Of a DNA stretch of 64,000 nucleotides, positions 1 through 12,800 are shown one piece after another; the stretch's first letter is position 1, and every line of letters starts with the position of its first letter. Source of the DNA: Amphiura filiformis. Taxonomy: Eukaryota > Echinodermata > Ophiuroidea > Amphilepidida > Amphiuridae. The notes under the pieces are model-generated. The model searched no databases. It had not been told where the DNA came from and saw only the letters and a program-made list of their open reading frames with translations. Made by a program: the position numbers and the translations under genes. Location of the stretch: NCBI RefSeq assembly GCF_039555335.1, contig NC_092640.1, positions 42,350,599 to 42,414,598 of the forward strand, in the 5' to 3' direction.

Positions 1-300
1 ACACCCATAATAATAGTATGTATGCGCTGTGAAAAGAAAGGTCAAAGGAAAAGGTCAACTACATTTTCTCTCTCTCTCTCTATTTTTTTTTGCTGAACCA
101 TGGAATGGTATCAGCCTATTAGTGAATGTTACTAGCTTACTAACTGACTAACCATTTGGTCTGAAATGTACATATCTCAAAATACCACGAAAGTATAACC
201 CCCGAGTGGTGTCACATGTAAGAGGAAGGAGTAAAGAATATAATAAAAAATATTTCTTAACGTCAGAGGTCATCCAAGGGGTCACAGGGGTCAAAAAATG
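1..300. other. Non-coding upstream DNA
   Basis: AT-rich with a short CT run at 68-81 and scattered AAGGTCA words. No gene seen. Confidence 0.5.
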
Positions 301-307
301 TAATTTT

Positions 308-628
308 AACTGAAAATGCTCCAATTGAGCTGAAATTTAAATGCAAAGATCCTTATGACATTCTAAACATGTTTAGAATATCTTAATATTCATTTAAGGT
401 CATTAAGTGGTTATAAAGGGGTCAAAGGTCAACTTTTCAAAAATGCTCCAATTGAGCTGATATTTAAATGCAATGATCTTTATGACATTCTAAACATGTT
501 TAAAATATTTTAAAATTCATTTAAGGTCATTACGGGGTCATTACGGGGTCATAATGGGGTCAAAGGTCAAGTTTTCAAAATGCTCCAATTGAGCTGAAAT
601 TTAAATGTAATGATCCTTATGAACACAA
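308..628 (+). repeat. Tandem repeat, ~125-137 bp unit, about 2.5 copies
   Basis: Units start near 316, 442 and 578 with ATGCTCCAATTGAGCTGA and each carries TTATGACATTCTAAACATG or its remnant. Two copies of GGGTCAAAGGTCA (418-430, 557-569) lie in the unit junctions. Confidence 0.85.
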
Positions 629-1027
629 TATACTGCCGAATGGTGCGGTAACCGGCGACCGCTCTAGTTTTATGTGGTATAGACATTCACAGTTGTTATA
701 ATTTCATGGTTTAATTCATTTGACTCGTGATTGTATTATGTGGTATCTCTAAAGAAGGTATATATAATTTTATATGTTCCAAAAATAAAGATGCAAGATG
801 TAAGTTTTTTTATTTAGTTAAAACTATTTTAATGTTTGTATCCGGATTTTTTGTACAATAGGCATCAATCCCAAATTTATCACCAGAGCAGTTGCAAAGT
901 ATGGAAAATGTTTTAAAACAGAAACTTTTAGGTAGATTGACTTTCAATAAGCATGATAAGTGTTACTGGTTGTACGGGAACAATCCAATATATAGTCCGA
1001 AGTGTTATTAGTTCGAATAAGGTAGTG

Positions 1028-1105
1028 TTTAGGGCATTTTAGGTTAGGATTAGGGTTAAGGATAAGGTTAGGGTTAGGGTTGGCATTAGGGTTAGTGTTA
1101 GGAGT
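1028..1105 (+). repeat. Degenerate TTAGGG (telomere-like) stretch
   Basis: Several GGTTAGGGTTAGGGTT-type words with interruptions, followed by decaying TTAGG words to ~1180. Confidence 0.7.
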
Positions 1106-1664
1106 ATATAGTTCAGCTAAGGGTTTTGAGTTGGTTTATGTTTTAGGGTGACGATGATGTTTAGGGTTATAGGATAGGGATTCGGATATAAGTTATGGCT
1201 ATAAGGAAATTAGAGTTTTTTTAAATTAAGTTCTTTGGTTTTAGGACTAATGACCCTTCGAACTAACGACCTGTTTCCGATTTCATTTTGTAAACTGTGT
1301 GAAAAAAACTTTTTTTTAAAGGAATTTTATGCATAAAATTATAATTCTTCCTGCGATTTCTCAAATTGTCACAATCAAAATAGTCACACACTACAGAAAG
1401 CAAACTTCTTGTTGTATTGTTTAAGTTTATTTTGTTTTTGTTTAGCCCAATTCTTGGCACGTATTATACTATAGTTGCCATGTGCGATTGTATTCCCATA
1501 AAAAGTTTAAAGGGGGAACAAAGTTGGCCTGGTCAATTCTTGGCAGAGCTTTTTGTTTTGTGTGATTTATAAGCCAATTGAGTCAAGTCAAGGTTATCCC
1601 ATATCCAGTGTTTGTACATCTCTGGACCTTGGTGTCTGGACCGAGATGCTTTTGACAGTAGCTA

Positions 1665-2491
1665 TATGTGATGTGATCAAGCAAAATCAGTCGAAACTCG
1701 GAAATATTGATTTTGAGATATAGCTAAACAAAGGAAATATTTCTTTTTGTTTCCTATTGTTTAAGGGATCTGGAATGAGCGTTTTGAGCGTTTCGACAGT
1801 ATTTTTTATGGAACATGAGAGCACCTCAGACGTATCGAATTGCATTTTGAATACGAAGCATGTCTTTCTGATATCAAATAATTTTCATTTTTTGAAAATC
1901 ACGATATAATACAAATTTTATGACAAATTAGAAAAATTTGATATTTTTCAAATTGTTGATATATAACAGTCCTCGAAGTAAATTTTATAAATCAAATGAT
2001 ATGTGTATGTAGCTGGGAGGAAAAGCCGTTGTGTTTTGGGAAAAAAATCCATATCTTCAATACGAAAGGTCAAAATTTTCAATTGATCGTCGGCTTTTCA
2101 TCCCACCTACATACACGTGAAGTATAAATCATCAGATTTATAAAGTTTACTTCGAGTACTGTTAAATATCAAAAATATCAATTTTAATGATTTGCCATAA
2201 AATGTGTATTACATTGCGAATTTCAAAAAATCAAAATTATTTGATATCAGAATGACATTCTTCGTATTCAGAATGCAATTCGATATGTCTGATGTGCTCT
2301 AATGTCAATAAATACTGTCCAAACCCCTTCCCTTAAGAAACTCTTTAATCATGTTAATTGCTCATATAACTGGTTATTCAATTTCACTGGGGTTTTCTAT
2401 GCAGCTCTGTAAATGATTTTTACTATCCTATAAGAAACTGAAAATCTAATATTTCCGAGTTCCGACTGATTTTGCTTGATCACATCACATA
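1665..2491. mobile_element. Foldback element family A, interrupted by family B
   Basis: Ends are TATGTGATGTGATCAAGC and its complement, with TCAGTC(G)GAACTCGGAAAT inside each end. Other copies at 5856-6110 and 62008-62265 lack the insert. Confidence 0.85.
1761..2336. mobile_element. TTAA-flanked foldback element family B
   Basis: Bounded by TTAA on both sides, with long imperfect inverted arms. Landmarks: ATTGCATT(T/C)TGAATACGAA near the ends and GATCGTCGGCTTTT in the centre. Inserted within family A. Same family as 49237-49900 and 63731-64000. Confidence 0.85.
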
Positions 2492-3683
2492 TATCTCAAT
2501 GACAGGCTATTATTCTAATAAAAATCAATAAAATTATGACCTATTTGTAAGACTTCATTAATTAATTTGGTGTTTCCCCTTTAAATGTCGGGTTATATCA
2601 AGGGCATTTAAAGGGTGCATGAAAAAACAGTTTTGAAAATTTGCTGCAAAACATTTTATACAATTTTATTTACGTGTTGACAGAATATTTTTCAAATATG
2701 CTTGTCCAAAGTTATTCAATTATTATTTTACGATAACATTTTGATATCATTTTGAAAAATGCTGTTTTCCTGTGTTTTAGAAACGATTTAAAAAACGTTT
2801 GTTTTAACATATACAAAATACGGTTATAAACATGTTTAGCCTATAAGTTTTCAAAAAAATAAACAAATTATTGTTAATGATCGCTGATTGTACGCGAGAT
2901 GTTAAGCAATTTAATATAGGCCTAGTAGTAAAATTTAAATTAACAGATTTTGCTCCAAGTTTAATTGATTTATAACCGCGCAAACCTAAACCTGCCCCTT
3001 TAGAAAATATGTCACATGACAAGGCTACATGAGAAGACTGAAAAATAAGTTTGGTTCAACCAACTGTTGATTCAACCATAAGAAGATCTATGATTCAACG
3101 TACTATGTCACGGGTGTTCCTGTGTGTATTATTAGCACAGTCCTACGGAAATTCAAATTTTCTTTCACGTGTCCTTTACACATTCTGTAAGTGGTTAGAA
3201 TAAGTGTTGCCGATACATCCGCTAAACAGCCCAATTATAGTCTACTTTTACCAAATAAGACCTACCATTATTCACGGTCTTGGGAGTAAATTCGGTTATT
3301 ATTTTTGTTTCATGAACGGGATTGATCAAAAGTAATATAAGACGGGTTTTCAGATCATTACGTGCCGCACTTTAGATAAACTTAAGTTAGGCCCTATGAA
3401 TCTTTTTGGTCTTTGTAAGGATGCAAGTGGGAGTTATGGTGATTTTTCTGGCAACACTACAGTGGATAAATCAGAGCTTTCTTGCTTGATTCATTGTCAC
3501 TCTTCAAGTTGGTGGCGGTGGTGTAAGTCGGGATTCTCTCTGCCTCTGTGGCCTCTCTTCCCACAAACCGGCCGGCAGAATCTGACAGGTTATACGGAGT
3601 TAATACTTTATTTTACCAGGAGATCATTACTAGGTATTACATGTATACCTTCATAATACAATCTGTTTAAATATCAACTGTAG
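2492..3683. other. Region upstream of SLC4 exon 1
   Basis: 2575-2800 resembles 8808-9125 (GTCGGGTTAT, ACGATAACATTTTGA), a diverged dispersed repeat. The remainder is unique, and core promoter elements cannot be placed with confidence. Confidence 0.4.
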
Positions 3684-3705
3684 GGACAAAGTTCATTGTT
3701 ACAAC

Positions 3706-3805
3706 ATGGATCCAGAATATCCAACGAAAGGAGTTACGGACGAGGAGGTTGTTGTGGATTCCCATCAGAGCCGATCGGAAAAAGTCGACGACGGCGATAT
3801 AAGCG
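3706..3805 (+). CDS. SLC4 exon 1 (start codon)
   Basis: Encodes residues 1-33 plus one base: MDPEYP start, then TDEEVVVD, the acidic motif seen near the start of NBC-type SLC4 proteins. Donor GTGAG at 3806; ends in phase 1. A possible acceptor CTGTAG just before 3684 suggests the ATG lies ~20 bases into an exon whose 5' UTR may continue further upstream. Confidence 0.85.
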
Positions 3806-6800
3806 GTGAGTTTATTTCTTGAATCAAAATGCGCGCGAAATGTGAAGAAATAATTATGCTAGCTATATAAAGCAGTGGACTATATTAAAGCGAAGATTAC
3901 CCGGAAAACATGGATACTGTACTTTTTTGTTTTGCTTTTTATTATGATGATGACAAGAATTGCGCATATTGTGGAATTAAAACCATAATGTGTGATTTGC
4001 TTCACAGCGACGCCCTCAATTTTACTCGGATTTCTACTTTTTGCATAATCATAATGCCCAGTGGTGTACTAAAATACCATGTAAAAGACCAAGCCTGAAG
4101 TGCTTTAATAACAGTAAAACTAAACTTTTTATATTAAAACCGGGTCGACTCGGTTTTATTCAGAGTTCAGCGATCGAATGTTTGCTAACATGTCCGCGGA
4201 TGTCAGCTTTGTGTAAAATGTTGTGCAGTATTACATGTAATACGATCGGCGAGCGAAGTACACGCATTGTAGGCGCTGGAATGAAATCGCAATTTTCTTC
4301 GTTATACTTCATTTGTTTGGCTCAAAATTAAAAGGGGATAATGTGATCAGTGAAAACAAACATTTAAATAGGAATCTATTCTTTATGCAAATCACACATT
4401 ATTGCTTTAAAGAAATTAATTAGCTGAATTAATTAATTAATTGATTAATTGAGTGTAATAATTGTTACAACGATTATATTACTGTTAAGTTAAAACATTG
4501 TATGCAAGTAGCGGGCGAACTGAACAATCAGTTGCTTCCGGTTGTTTAAAATCATCGCGACTGTCATGCAGGAAATACACCATTTTCAGAATCTAATTAT
4601 GTTTAAGGTTGAATACTTTAACTTATTGGTCTTTGTTTTGACAATTATACAAACAGAACGGTCAACTGCATATCCGTCAATACACGCTTTTTCAATGGGA
4701 AATGAACTTTGCTGCTTGGATGATGTCACGATGAGGTTAGCATTTATTCCGTATTGAAAAGCGTGTACTGACGGATATGCAGTCGACCGGCCTCCAAAGG
4801 ACGATATAAATACTAGTGGGATATAATTATGTTTTCTGGTCCTAGATGGACGTCTGAATCACAATGTGTAGAGAAATGATATCTTGTTATAGCAGACATA
4901 CTTTTAACAAAAAAAACTTAACAAACAAAAACAAAAGCCTACAAATATTATTAAAACCTAAAAAACTAAAAAAAAAAAAAAAAAAAAAAAAAGCAACAAC
5001 AACAACCAAGATACGGAAGCTTCAAGTACCACAATTTAATGAAGTTCTTAAGTTCATATTAGGGTAAATTGTACAGGCCTACACTGTAATTCTGTTTAAT
5101 TAACATGGATAGCATCACTTAAATTACAAGGGCAACATCTACACATAACATACAGCATTAAGCATTTAAATAAAATTCACAATATTGGAAATTTAAATAA
5201 AAGATTGTTGAATCAGTAAACAAATCTGGTAGCATTGTATACGTGTTCAAAATACTTGCATTCAATTACCTGACGACAAGATGTTAGATATAGGCTTAAG
5301 TAATTATATGTTCTGTTTTTACTGACAAAAAAATGACTTGTTATCATTCTGTGCTCAGAATGATAACATTTTAAGCATTAAAAAGACTGCAACATATCCA
5401 TTTATATATGCATGCGATGCCAAATTTAAAATGGCCTGGTTTAATTATTCAAATACCTAATGTTTATGACTGTACAGCTTGACGTTAGATTTTGATAACG
5501 TTTACATCATATTAAACCGGTTTAAAATGGTCTTAATCATGGCACAAAAATCTTGAAATTTACTTTTCAACATTGTCCTTGTGTTGTTTAAACGGGTCAC
5601 AAATATATTTTAGATTATATATTTTGAAAGGCAGAGTTCTTTTTGTAATGCTATAAACTTCATTATTAATTCGTATTTTAGAGGATGGCGCTGCACGAAG
5701 TGAGTAATGTCTTTTGAATTTGCCGCGTCTTGCCTGTTCATATTTTGTGTATACGCCATACTTCAAAATGTTAATATTATGTGACTAAATTAATTCCTAT
5801 GATTGATAGAAGCTGCCAGACGAAGCATAAGAAAAGCTCGTCTTTTAAAAAGTCATATGTGATGCGATCAATCAAAAACAGTCGGAACTCGGAAAATTTT
5901 GATTTTGAGATATAGCCAAACAAAGGAATTATTACCTTTTGTTTCCTGTTGTTTTGGAAACTCTTTAATTACTCATATCTTTGGAACTGGTTGTTCAATT
6001 AAAAGAGGGTTTTCTGCAAAATGCAGCTTTGTAAGTTTTTACTCTCATATAAGAAATTGAAAATTTATTATTTCCGAGTTCCGACTGATTTTGCTTGATC
6101 GCATCACATAATAACGACTGCTCACCTTTGTTTCATAACCATGAAGGTATAGGACATTTTTTGTTTTTGCTATAGCCCCCGAATGAAATTTATTTAATTA
6201 TGTTTGTACTCACTCAGGTAGCATTGTGTGTGAATTTTACATCCGGACTAGAGGCTGTTCTTTTTTTATGGGCATTTTAGTGTCTAAAATGGCCCAAAAT
6301 GAGGGTTTTTCAATATTGCTGTCCATTTCTAATCGTCACCCCCATAGGCTTTACATGTAAAATAAAAAGGCTCGTAAAAATTTAATAGCCTCTAGTTCGG
6401 ATGTAAAATTCACACAAAATGCTTTTTGAGTGATTACAAAGATAATTAAATACTTTTCATTCGGGGGCTATGTGGAATTTTTTTTATGTATTCCTTGTAC
6501 AATGACATTTCACAATAAAATGACCATTGGAAACAAAGGTGTGCTCAATGCAATAGCTGCCCTGTGAACATGTGTCAATTTACACACTGTATATTGTACT
6601 CATCTACACATGGCAGCTATTGCACTTACCCACTTCTGGCACTGAGCAGTCGATAAGATTATTGAACTGGTGCTTAAAAATAGAAATGGTCACTTTCAAA
6701 CATGTTCAATCTCCATTCCCTTCAGTTGGTCCTGGGAGTTGACCAATGCATTAAATTACATTTTCTTCACCTAAGTTTGAGCCCAGACCTCCGAGTTTCT

Positions 6801-9800
6801 AGACAAGCGCTCTCAACTTATCCAAGCTATATACAAACCTTGCAAATCATATCTCCTTTTATTTTTCTAGGTCAATCGTTATATAAAAGATAAGGAAATT
6901 TGTTGTGGGCCTATACTTTCCAGGTATATCATATGGAACCACAAATAAATTAATATATCCTATTTTACTCTACGACGCGTGATTAATTAATTAAATACCG
7001 CGAAGTCCCGAGTTTCTTTGGTCACTGGATAGAGTCAGAAAACTTTGAACCTGTTGCACAGTATCTTGAGTAGTATTACACCAATTTCCGGTTTTGATGA
7101 TTTGGAATGGAATGGTATGGATTTATACACCTACGTGTAAGTTATTTTTGGAATCTTCAGATCCAATCACAGCCCTTCTGTAATCCACAGACCTATATTT
7201 TGGAGTCTGGACCCTTTATTATATGCATCTTAAATGTCTCATCGCGGATACCATAAAACCTCGTCTACAAGCATATGGAGTGTTTTTGATGAAAGCTAAA
7301 TACGAAACAGCCGTAAATATGATAATACAATATATTGGTTTTACAATAATACTTGTTTGTATATGCTTGTATCGGTAAGGTATTTGCTGAAACTCGTGCT
7401 CTCTATAATGTTTAATTTTGTCGAAGAATGGCACCTGGATTAATCAAGCTTTCATCAAAAGCACTGTATATGCTTGTAGACGAAGTTTTACGGTATTTCA
7501 GGAGAATACTATCATGAATACCAAATCACAAGAAATTTACATGACGGCCATGTTTAAACATGATTACTTTAAAGATGAGATCGTTTCAAAGTGTAAATGC
7601 CTAAACATACATTGGAATAATTGGCATGTCACTGCCATATATATACAGCATTTATCTTCTTGCAAGTCCAGTAGGTACTGTGTGAATTATGGCAACTAAT
7701 AAAATGTCCTTCAGCCTTGTCAATAAACTTAAAGTTCAGTTGGCAAAGTTGACACAAATTTTATTAAATATCATATCCTTTAAAAAAATTTAAAATAAAC
7801 CTTTTTTGGCCACAAACTTTTCATCTTGGCTTCAATATCGTTAACAATAAACATGATCATTAGTAATCATGGTAACTCCTCTGCCGGCGGAAGTGTTTTA
7901 AAAATAGTGGCAAAAGGCCAATTATTTTAAATTCTTGGAACAAAGTCGATGCAAATATGTAAAAAAGCATGATCCGTACGACTCTAAAACAGAATAAATT
8001 AAAACTATCTTTATTGTGTGCTTTAAGTCGGAGAATCCTGCATTTGCGCTACCAAAAACCACAAAATCATACAAAATAATATGAGAATTTATTTCCATCA
8101 AATAACGATAAAAAATAAAAAATAAAAACAACAACACCAACCAGGATTTATACTTAGGATATGATTTTACTTTTCAAAATTTACTTCGCAGGCCTGGTAG
8201 GTTTTCATCATGTCAATACCGTTTTCAATGGGTAGTGATACTGTGCTGGTTCTGCTCTAAATACACGAGAGATAAACACAGCGTCGGTATCAAATGACAA
8301 CAATGGTCGGACTGTTGAAAATGCATCAGGTCAAAGAGGTCAAAATGTAATAATATATATAACATCTCATTATGCTTGAAATGTTTAATATTTGGAAACT
8401 TTCAGTATGTTTTTAATCTACTTTTTTTTATGACCATGTTCAGTTTTAAAACTTGGCTATAGCTATATACCAGCCAACAATCCGCCTGTCTACAATGAAG
8501 TCTATTTAAGTAATTAATTGTCAAAATCCTTTACATCCCGATGTGTTAATTTGGTTATCCTGTTAATGATATAACTTCGTGCTTATTTGATTTCTTTCTG
8601 ACAATTCAAACTGCACAAAATAGCTTCGATCATCATCTTATAAATGACCCACTTCGCGTCACACAACAAACACCACTTACAAACCGCACACACCCCACCC
8701 CACACACTGGATTGCCTTTGCTATGTCAACGTCATAGACATTAATTACGTGTTTATCCAGCAAATACAAAATATAGAAAATGTTGTCAGAAAACGTTTAA
8801 ATGCCAGGTTATTTAAAGGATATATGAAGGTTATAAAACGTTTTCATAACATTCGATCCAAAACGTTTTTTGAAAATTTACTGCAACTTAATATTGTGAC
8901 ATTATTTAAGTGTTGCCGAAATATTTGGCAAAAAATGTTTGCAAACAATATTTTACAATAACATTTTGACAACATTTAAAAAATGTTGTTGTATTGTGTT
9001 TTCATACAAAACCTTTTAAAAAGCCTTTATATAACCCGACATTTAATGTTATTGAAACGTTTTTACCAAAACCAAAACCCACTAAAAATATAATTCGTTT
9101 AAAACGTTTTAAAAACGTTTTGTATTTGCTTGGGTCCTTTGTTTTGTTGTACAGGCCAGTTAAATAGGTCTACAAAGGAATTTCAGTCTTATTAATGAAT
9201 TCTCTTCTCCAAACGTGTCACTTTCATATGCTGCCGAATTTTGCACCTTTCTTGGTCCGCGTTCTGACCCCAGCCAGCTTGGGTAGACATATTAACGCTT
9301 GCTTTACAAACTCGAAGTAATAATGACTATAATTTTATCGAGAAAGTGAGGGAGTAATGATTTTGGCGCAATCGAATTAAGAAAGTAATTATTGTACCCT
9401 AGACGTTAATGACATGTTGCTAGGTGGGAAGTCTGTCACTTTGTCTGCAACTGTTTTATATAAAATATCCGTGGAATTAAGAAATATCCTTCCTCTTAGA
9501 CGAAGTACAGACTGTCATAATGGTCATAGGCCAAATCCAGATTTATTGGACGTCCTTTGAATGCGCTGAGTATCACAATTCACACACCACAATTTTTTGT
9601 AGGACTAGGCTATAGGACAGTTTTTGAGCTATGATTCAGATTCAATAACTATATGCAACTGAAAATGAGACTATTGGGCTATTCCAGTTGAAATCCATAT
9701 GGAAGACATGTCCTTAATTTTCCACACAGGGAGTGCGATTTTCAAATAGGGTTACCTGAATAGGTTACTCTATTTGAAATATATACTCCCTGTGTTGGAG

Positions 9801-12800
9801 ATTAAGGTCAATGTCTTTCATAGGGGGTGTTTGGATTTCAACTGGAATAGCCTGCTTTCAGAATCAAAGTGGAATGGCTAGGTATAGTTTCAAACAAAAT
9901 TAAAAAAAGGTTATTTTATACTCGGACAAAACATACTACAAGAAAATTTAAGGGGAAAAGTAGTTTCAGTTGGGCTTGAAGTTTATTTGAACTGAAATTC
10001 ACTAACCTTTCTATCACCAATTTCAAACATAGATTTGCAACTCCCGAATAAGGTTAGTAAAAGTTCAAACTTAACCAACCGAGTACCCATGCAACAGTTT
10101 CCCTGTCGCATGCCCCAGAACTTCCGTAGCCGGAGGAACTTCCTTTTTCTTCATTTCTTAATACAATTTGGGTACCCTTGTATCAAGAAGTTAATACCTG
10201 GCAACCCGTGTTGTGTCACGTGGAATCCCGTGATACAGATACAGAAACGGTAGGTATAGGAACGGACTGAAGAAGTTCCAAAAATACTTTTGAAACGTTC
10301 AGTTCTTAGTGTTAAATAATTTTAGTAATCATGTTAATTTAATCTTCCGCTCTGCAGATTAAGTTAATGCCAACCATGTGTTTGAGGTCTATGTGCTTTC
10401 ATCATGCATAGAAAAGTCACAAACTTTTAGGGAAGTTCTAACCACCACCAATATGCTATTTATTTACTAATTTGAATACATAAGTGACAACATTAAGATA
10501 ATATGGCCATCAGTAGCATAAAATATACAAAAACAAAAAACCCGCATTTTATTGCCTGTTAACCGTGTATGCTGTCGAAATAACAGAAAAAAAGTAGCAC
10601 AGATTAGAAAGATAGCCATATTTTATTTCCGGAACCGGATAGATTTAAAAATCAGGTTTTCATCAAATAGGCCTATATCTCAAGTGAAATCTCACGATAT
10701 GAGAATGACCACGTGGCTGATATCCGCTTTCTCAAGTAAAATCACAGTCATTTGTAAATACAAAAGCATGGACAGATACTAGTACGTCTAAATCGGTGTG
10801 ACTCAAAAGTAGAATACGGTTTATGCAAGTAAACAACATAACACTTACTGCGTTCTTGCGTTGGCGCCAAATGATAAAAATTGATCGTCAGCTTCCCAAA
10901 ATAGTACATGCATGGTAAATGTACAGCAGATACCGCGTTATGACATGGAAGGGTAGATCAAAAGATGAATAATACTAGCTCTAATGCATGCGCAAAACAA
11001 GTTACACCAGGACTAACTTTAAACCTGATCTAACAGCATCAGTCTTTGTTTGCACTTACTTCAATGCACCAATGTGCAAGTATACTCCATCGAAGGTTTC
11101 TGCACAGTATTGGAAGATCATGATGATGAACATTAAGGTTATTAGTTATTTTAAACTGTTGTGATTTGGTAGTTTACAGCATCTTATAAATGGTAGTGAG
11201 CTTTGTCAAAAACTGCATTGCTCAATTCATAGCGAGCGTGTAGAAGAATTAAAATATCACAGATATACTTTTATAGGTGCTGCGGTTCTTGAGTTACGTT
11301 GTAAAGAGGGCTGAAACAACAACTCTTTTGTAAAACGTACATAACTCATTCAACAACAATAAATTAAGCAAGTTTGCAAAGTATACGATTTGTAGAATGA
11401 ACTTTTGCAAAACATGAAGGTGTTAATTTTCAATAATATATTGATATAGATAATGAAAATCGATTTTTAGGTTGCTTCGACCAACAATACCTCGTCTACC
11501 CTTAAGGTACAACAAAGAATTCCGACTTCACCATGCTTGCTTGTCACTTAAGAAGTACACAATAGTGCACATCCGGATTATTTCACTATTCGCGCCGCTG
11601 GGTAAATAATTCGGAGGTACACTACTTTACACTCCACGAGTGACAAACAAACATGGTGAATTCGGTACGCTTTGTTGTACCTCATTGTTTAGTTCAGGTC
11701 TAAAGTTAAATCTGGTCTTACTTGTTTTGTGCACACAAGCCAAAATTATATTTACCTTAAGGGGGTACTACACCCCTGCCCAATTTTGTGCCTGTTTTTG
11801 CATTTTTCTCACAAATTAGAGCGCATTGAAATTTTATTACAGCACACTCAACTGTTGTGGAATTACAGTCAAAAATGAGGGAAAACCAATATTTGATCAA
11901 GAAATCAATAACTACTTGCCTTGAGTTGCTGAATTTTCAGTGCAGTCGTTGTAGTCCTTGCCCCTATAATATACATATCATACTTGTCACCAATGCGCTA
12001 TAAATTTTGAGAAAAATGCAAAAATAGGCACAAAATTGGGCAGGGGTGTAGTACCCCCTTAATAATATATCTAAGAGTCTTGTAAGGTCAAAGTTTATGA
12101 CATAGAAAGAGTAAAATCTTGGTCCAAATCAAATTCAGGGATTTTCAAATATTTTGCCAAGATTCTTTTTCTTACTAGGTTCGCATAATGGGTGACATCA
12201 AATGTTAATGTTAATCAGCCGACGGGTTTCCCCCGTTATTGTTTTACTATTTTGTTATATGCTACCACAATGTTGCAGTTCTTTGAATAAAGTTGATTTG
12301 AAGGCTGAATGTACACTTTAAATAAATTTGGTTGTTAGCAACGGTGAAAAATGTGTATAATGCTTCTTGATAGAGTTCAAACGCTACGCAAATCATTTCA
12401 ACAAAAAGTCAAATCACATATCTATCTTTTCGCTAATCTGGCGCCGTTGTTCTTCATTGGGCTACCTCGTCATCATCACTGATTCATTCAATGTCTTCCC
12501 ATGATGCTTTGTGTTAATACTGCTCCCAGAATTCATTACAATAATAACGTGTATAAATATATTAATATTCCGTAGTCGCCACTTTCATCATAAAGTCACT
12601 GTATGTTGCATCACGGAGATCCTTAGCGTTCAATAGCATTCCGTAGCATTCAATAGCATTCATTAGCATCCTATTTTAGCAATCATAGTTCCATGGTTAA
12701 TTAGTACCTTAGATATTACAAACTAACTTATAAACAGTATTTATAATTTTAAAAAGGTATCATTGTTTCAAGGCAATGATGATTAATATTATTATGTACA

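Noticed and set aside
4864..5067. Lys-rich open frame
   Set aside because: Produced by a poly-A run; probably a retroposed tail or simple repeat.
8644..8961. 105-codon open frame
   Set aside because: Lies largely in a dispersed repeat with AACGTTTT words; no recognisable protein.
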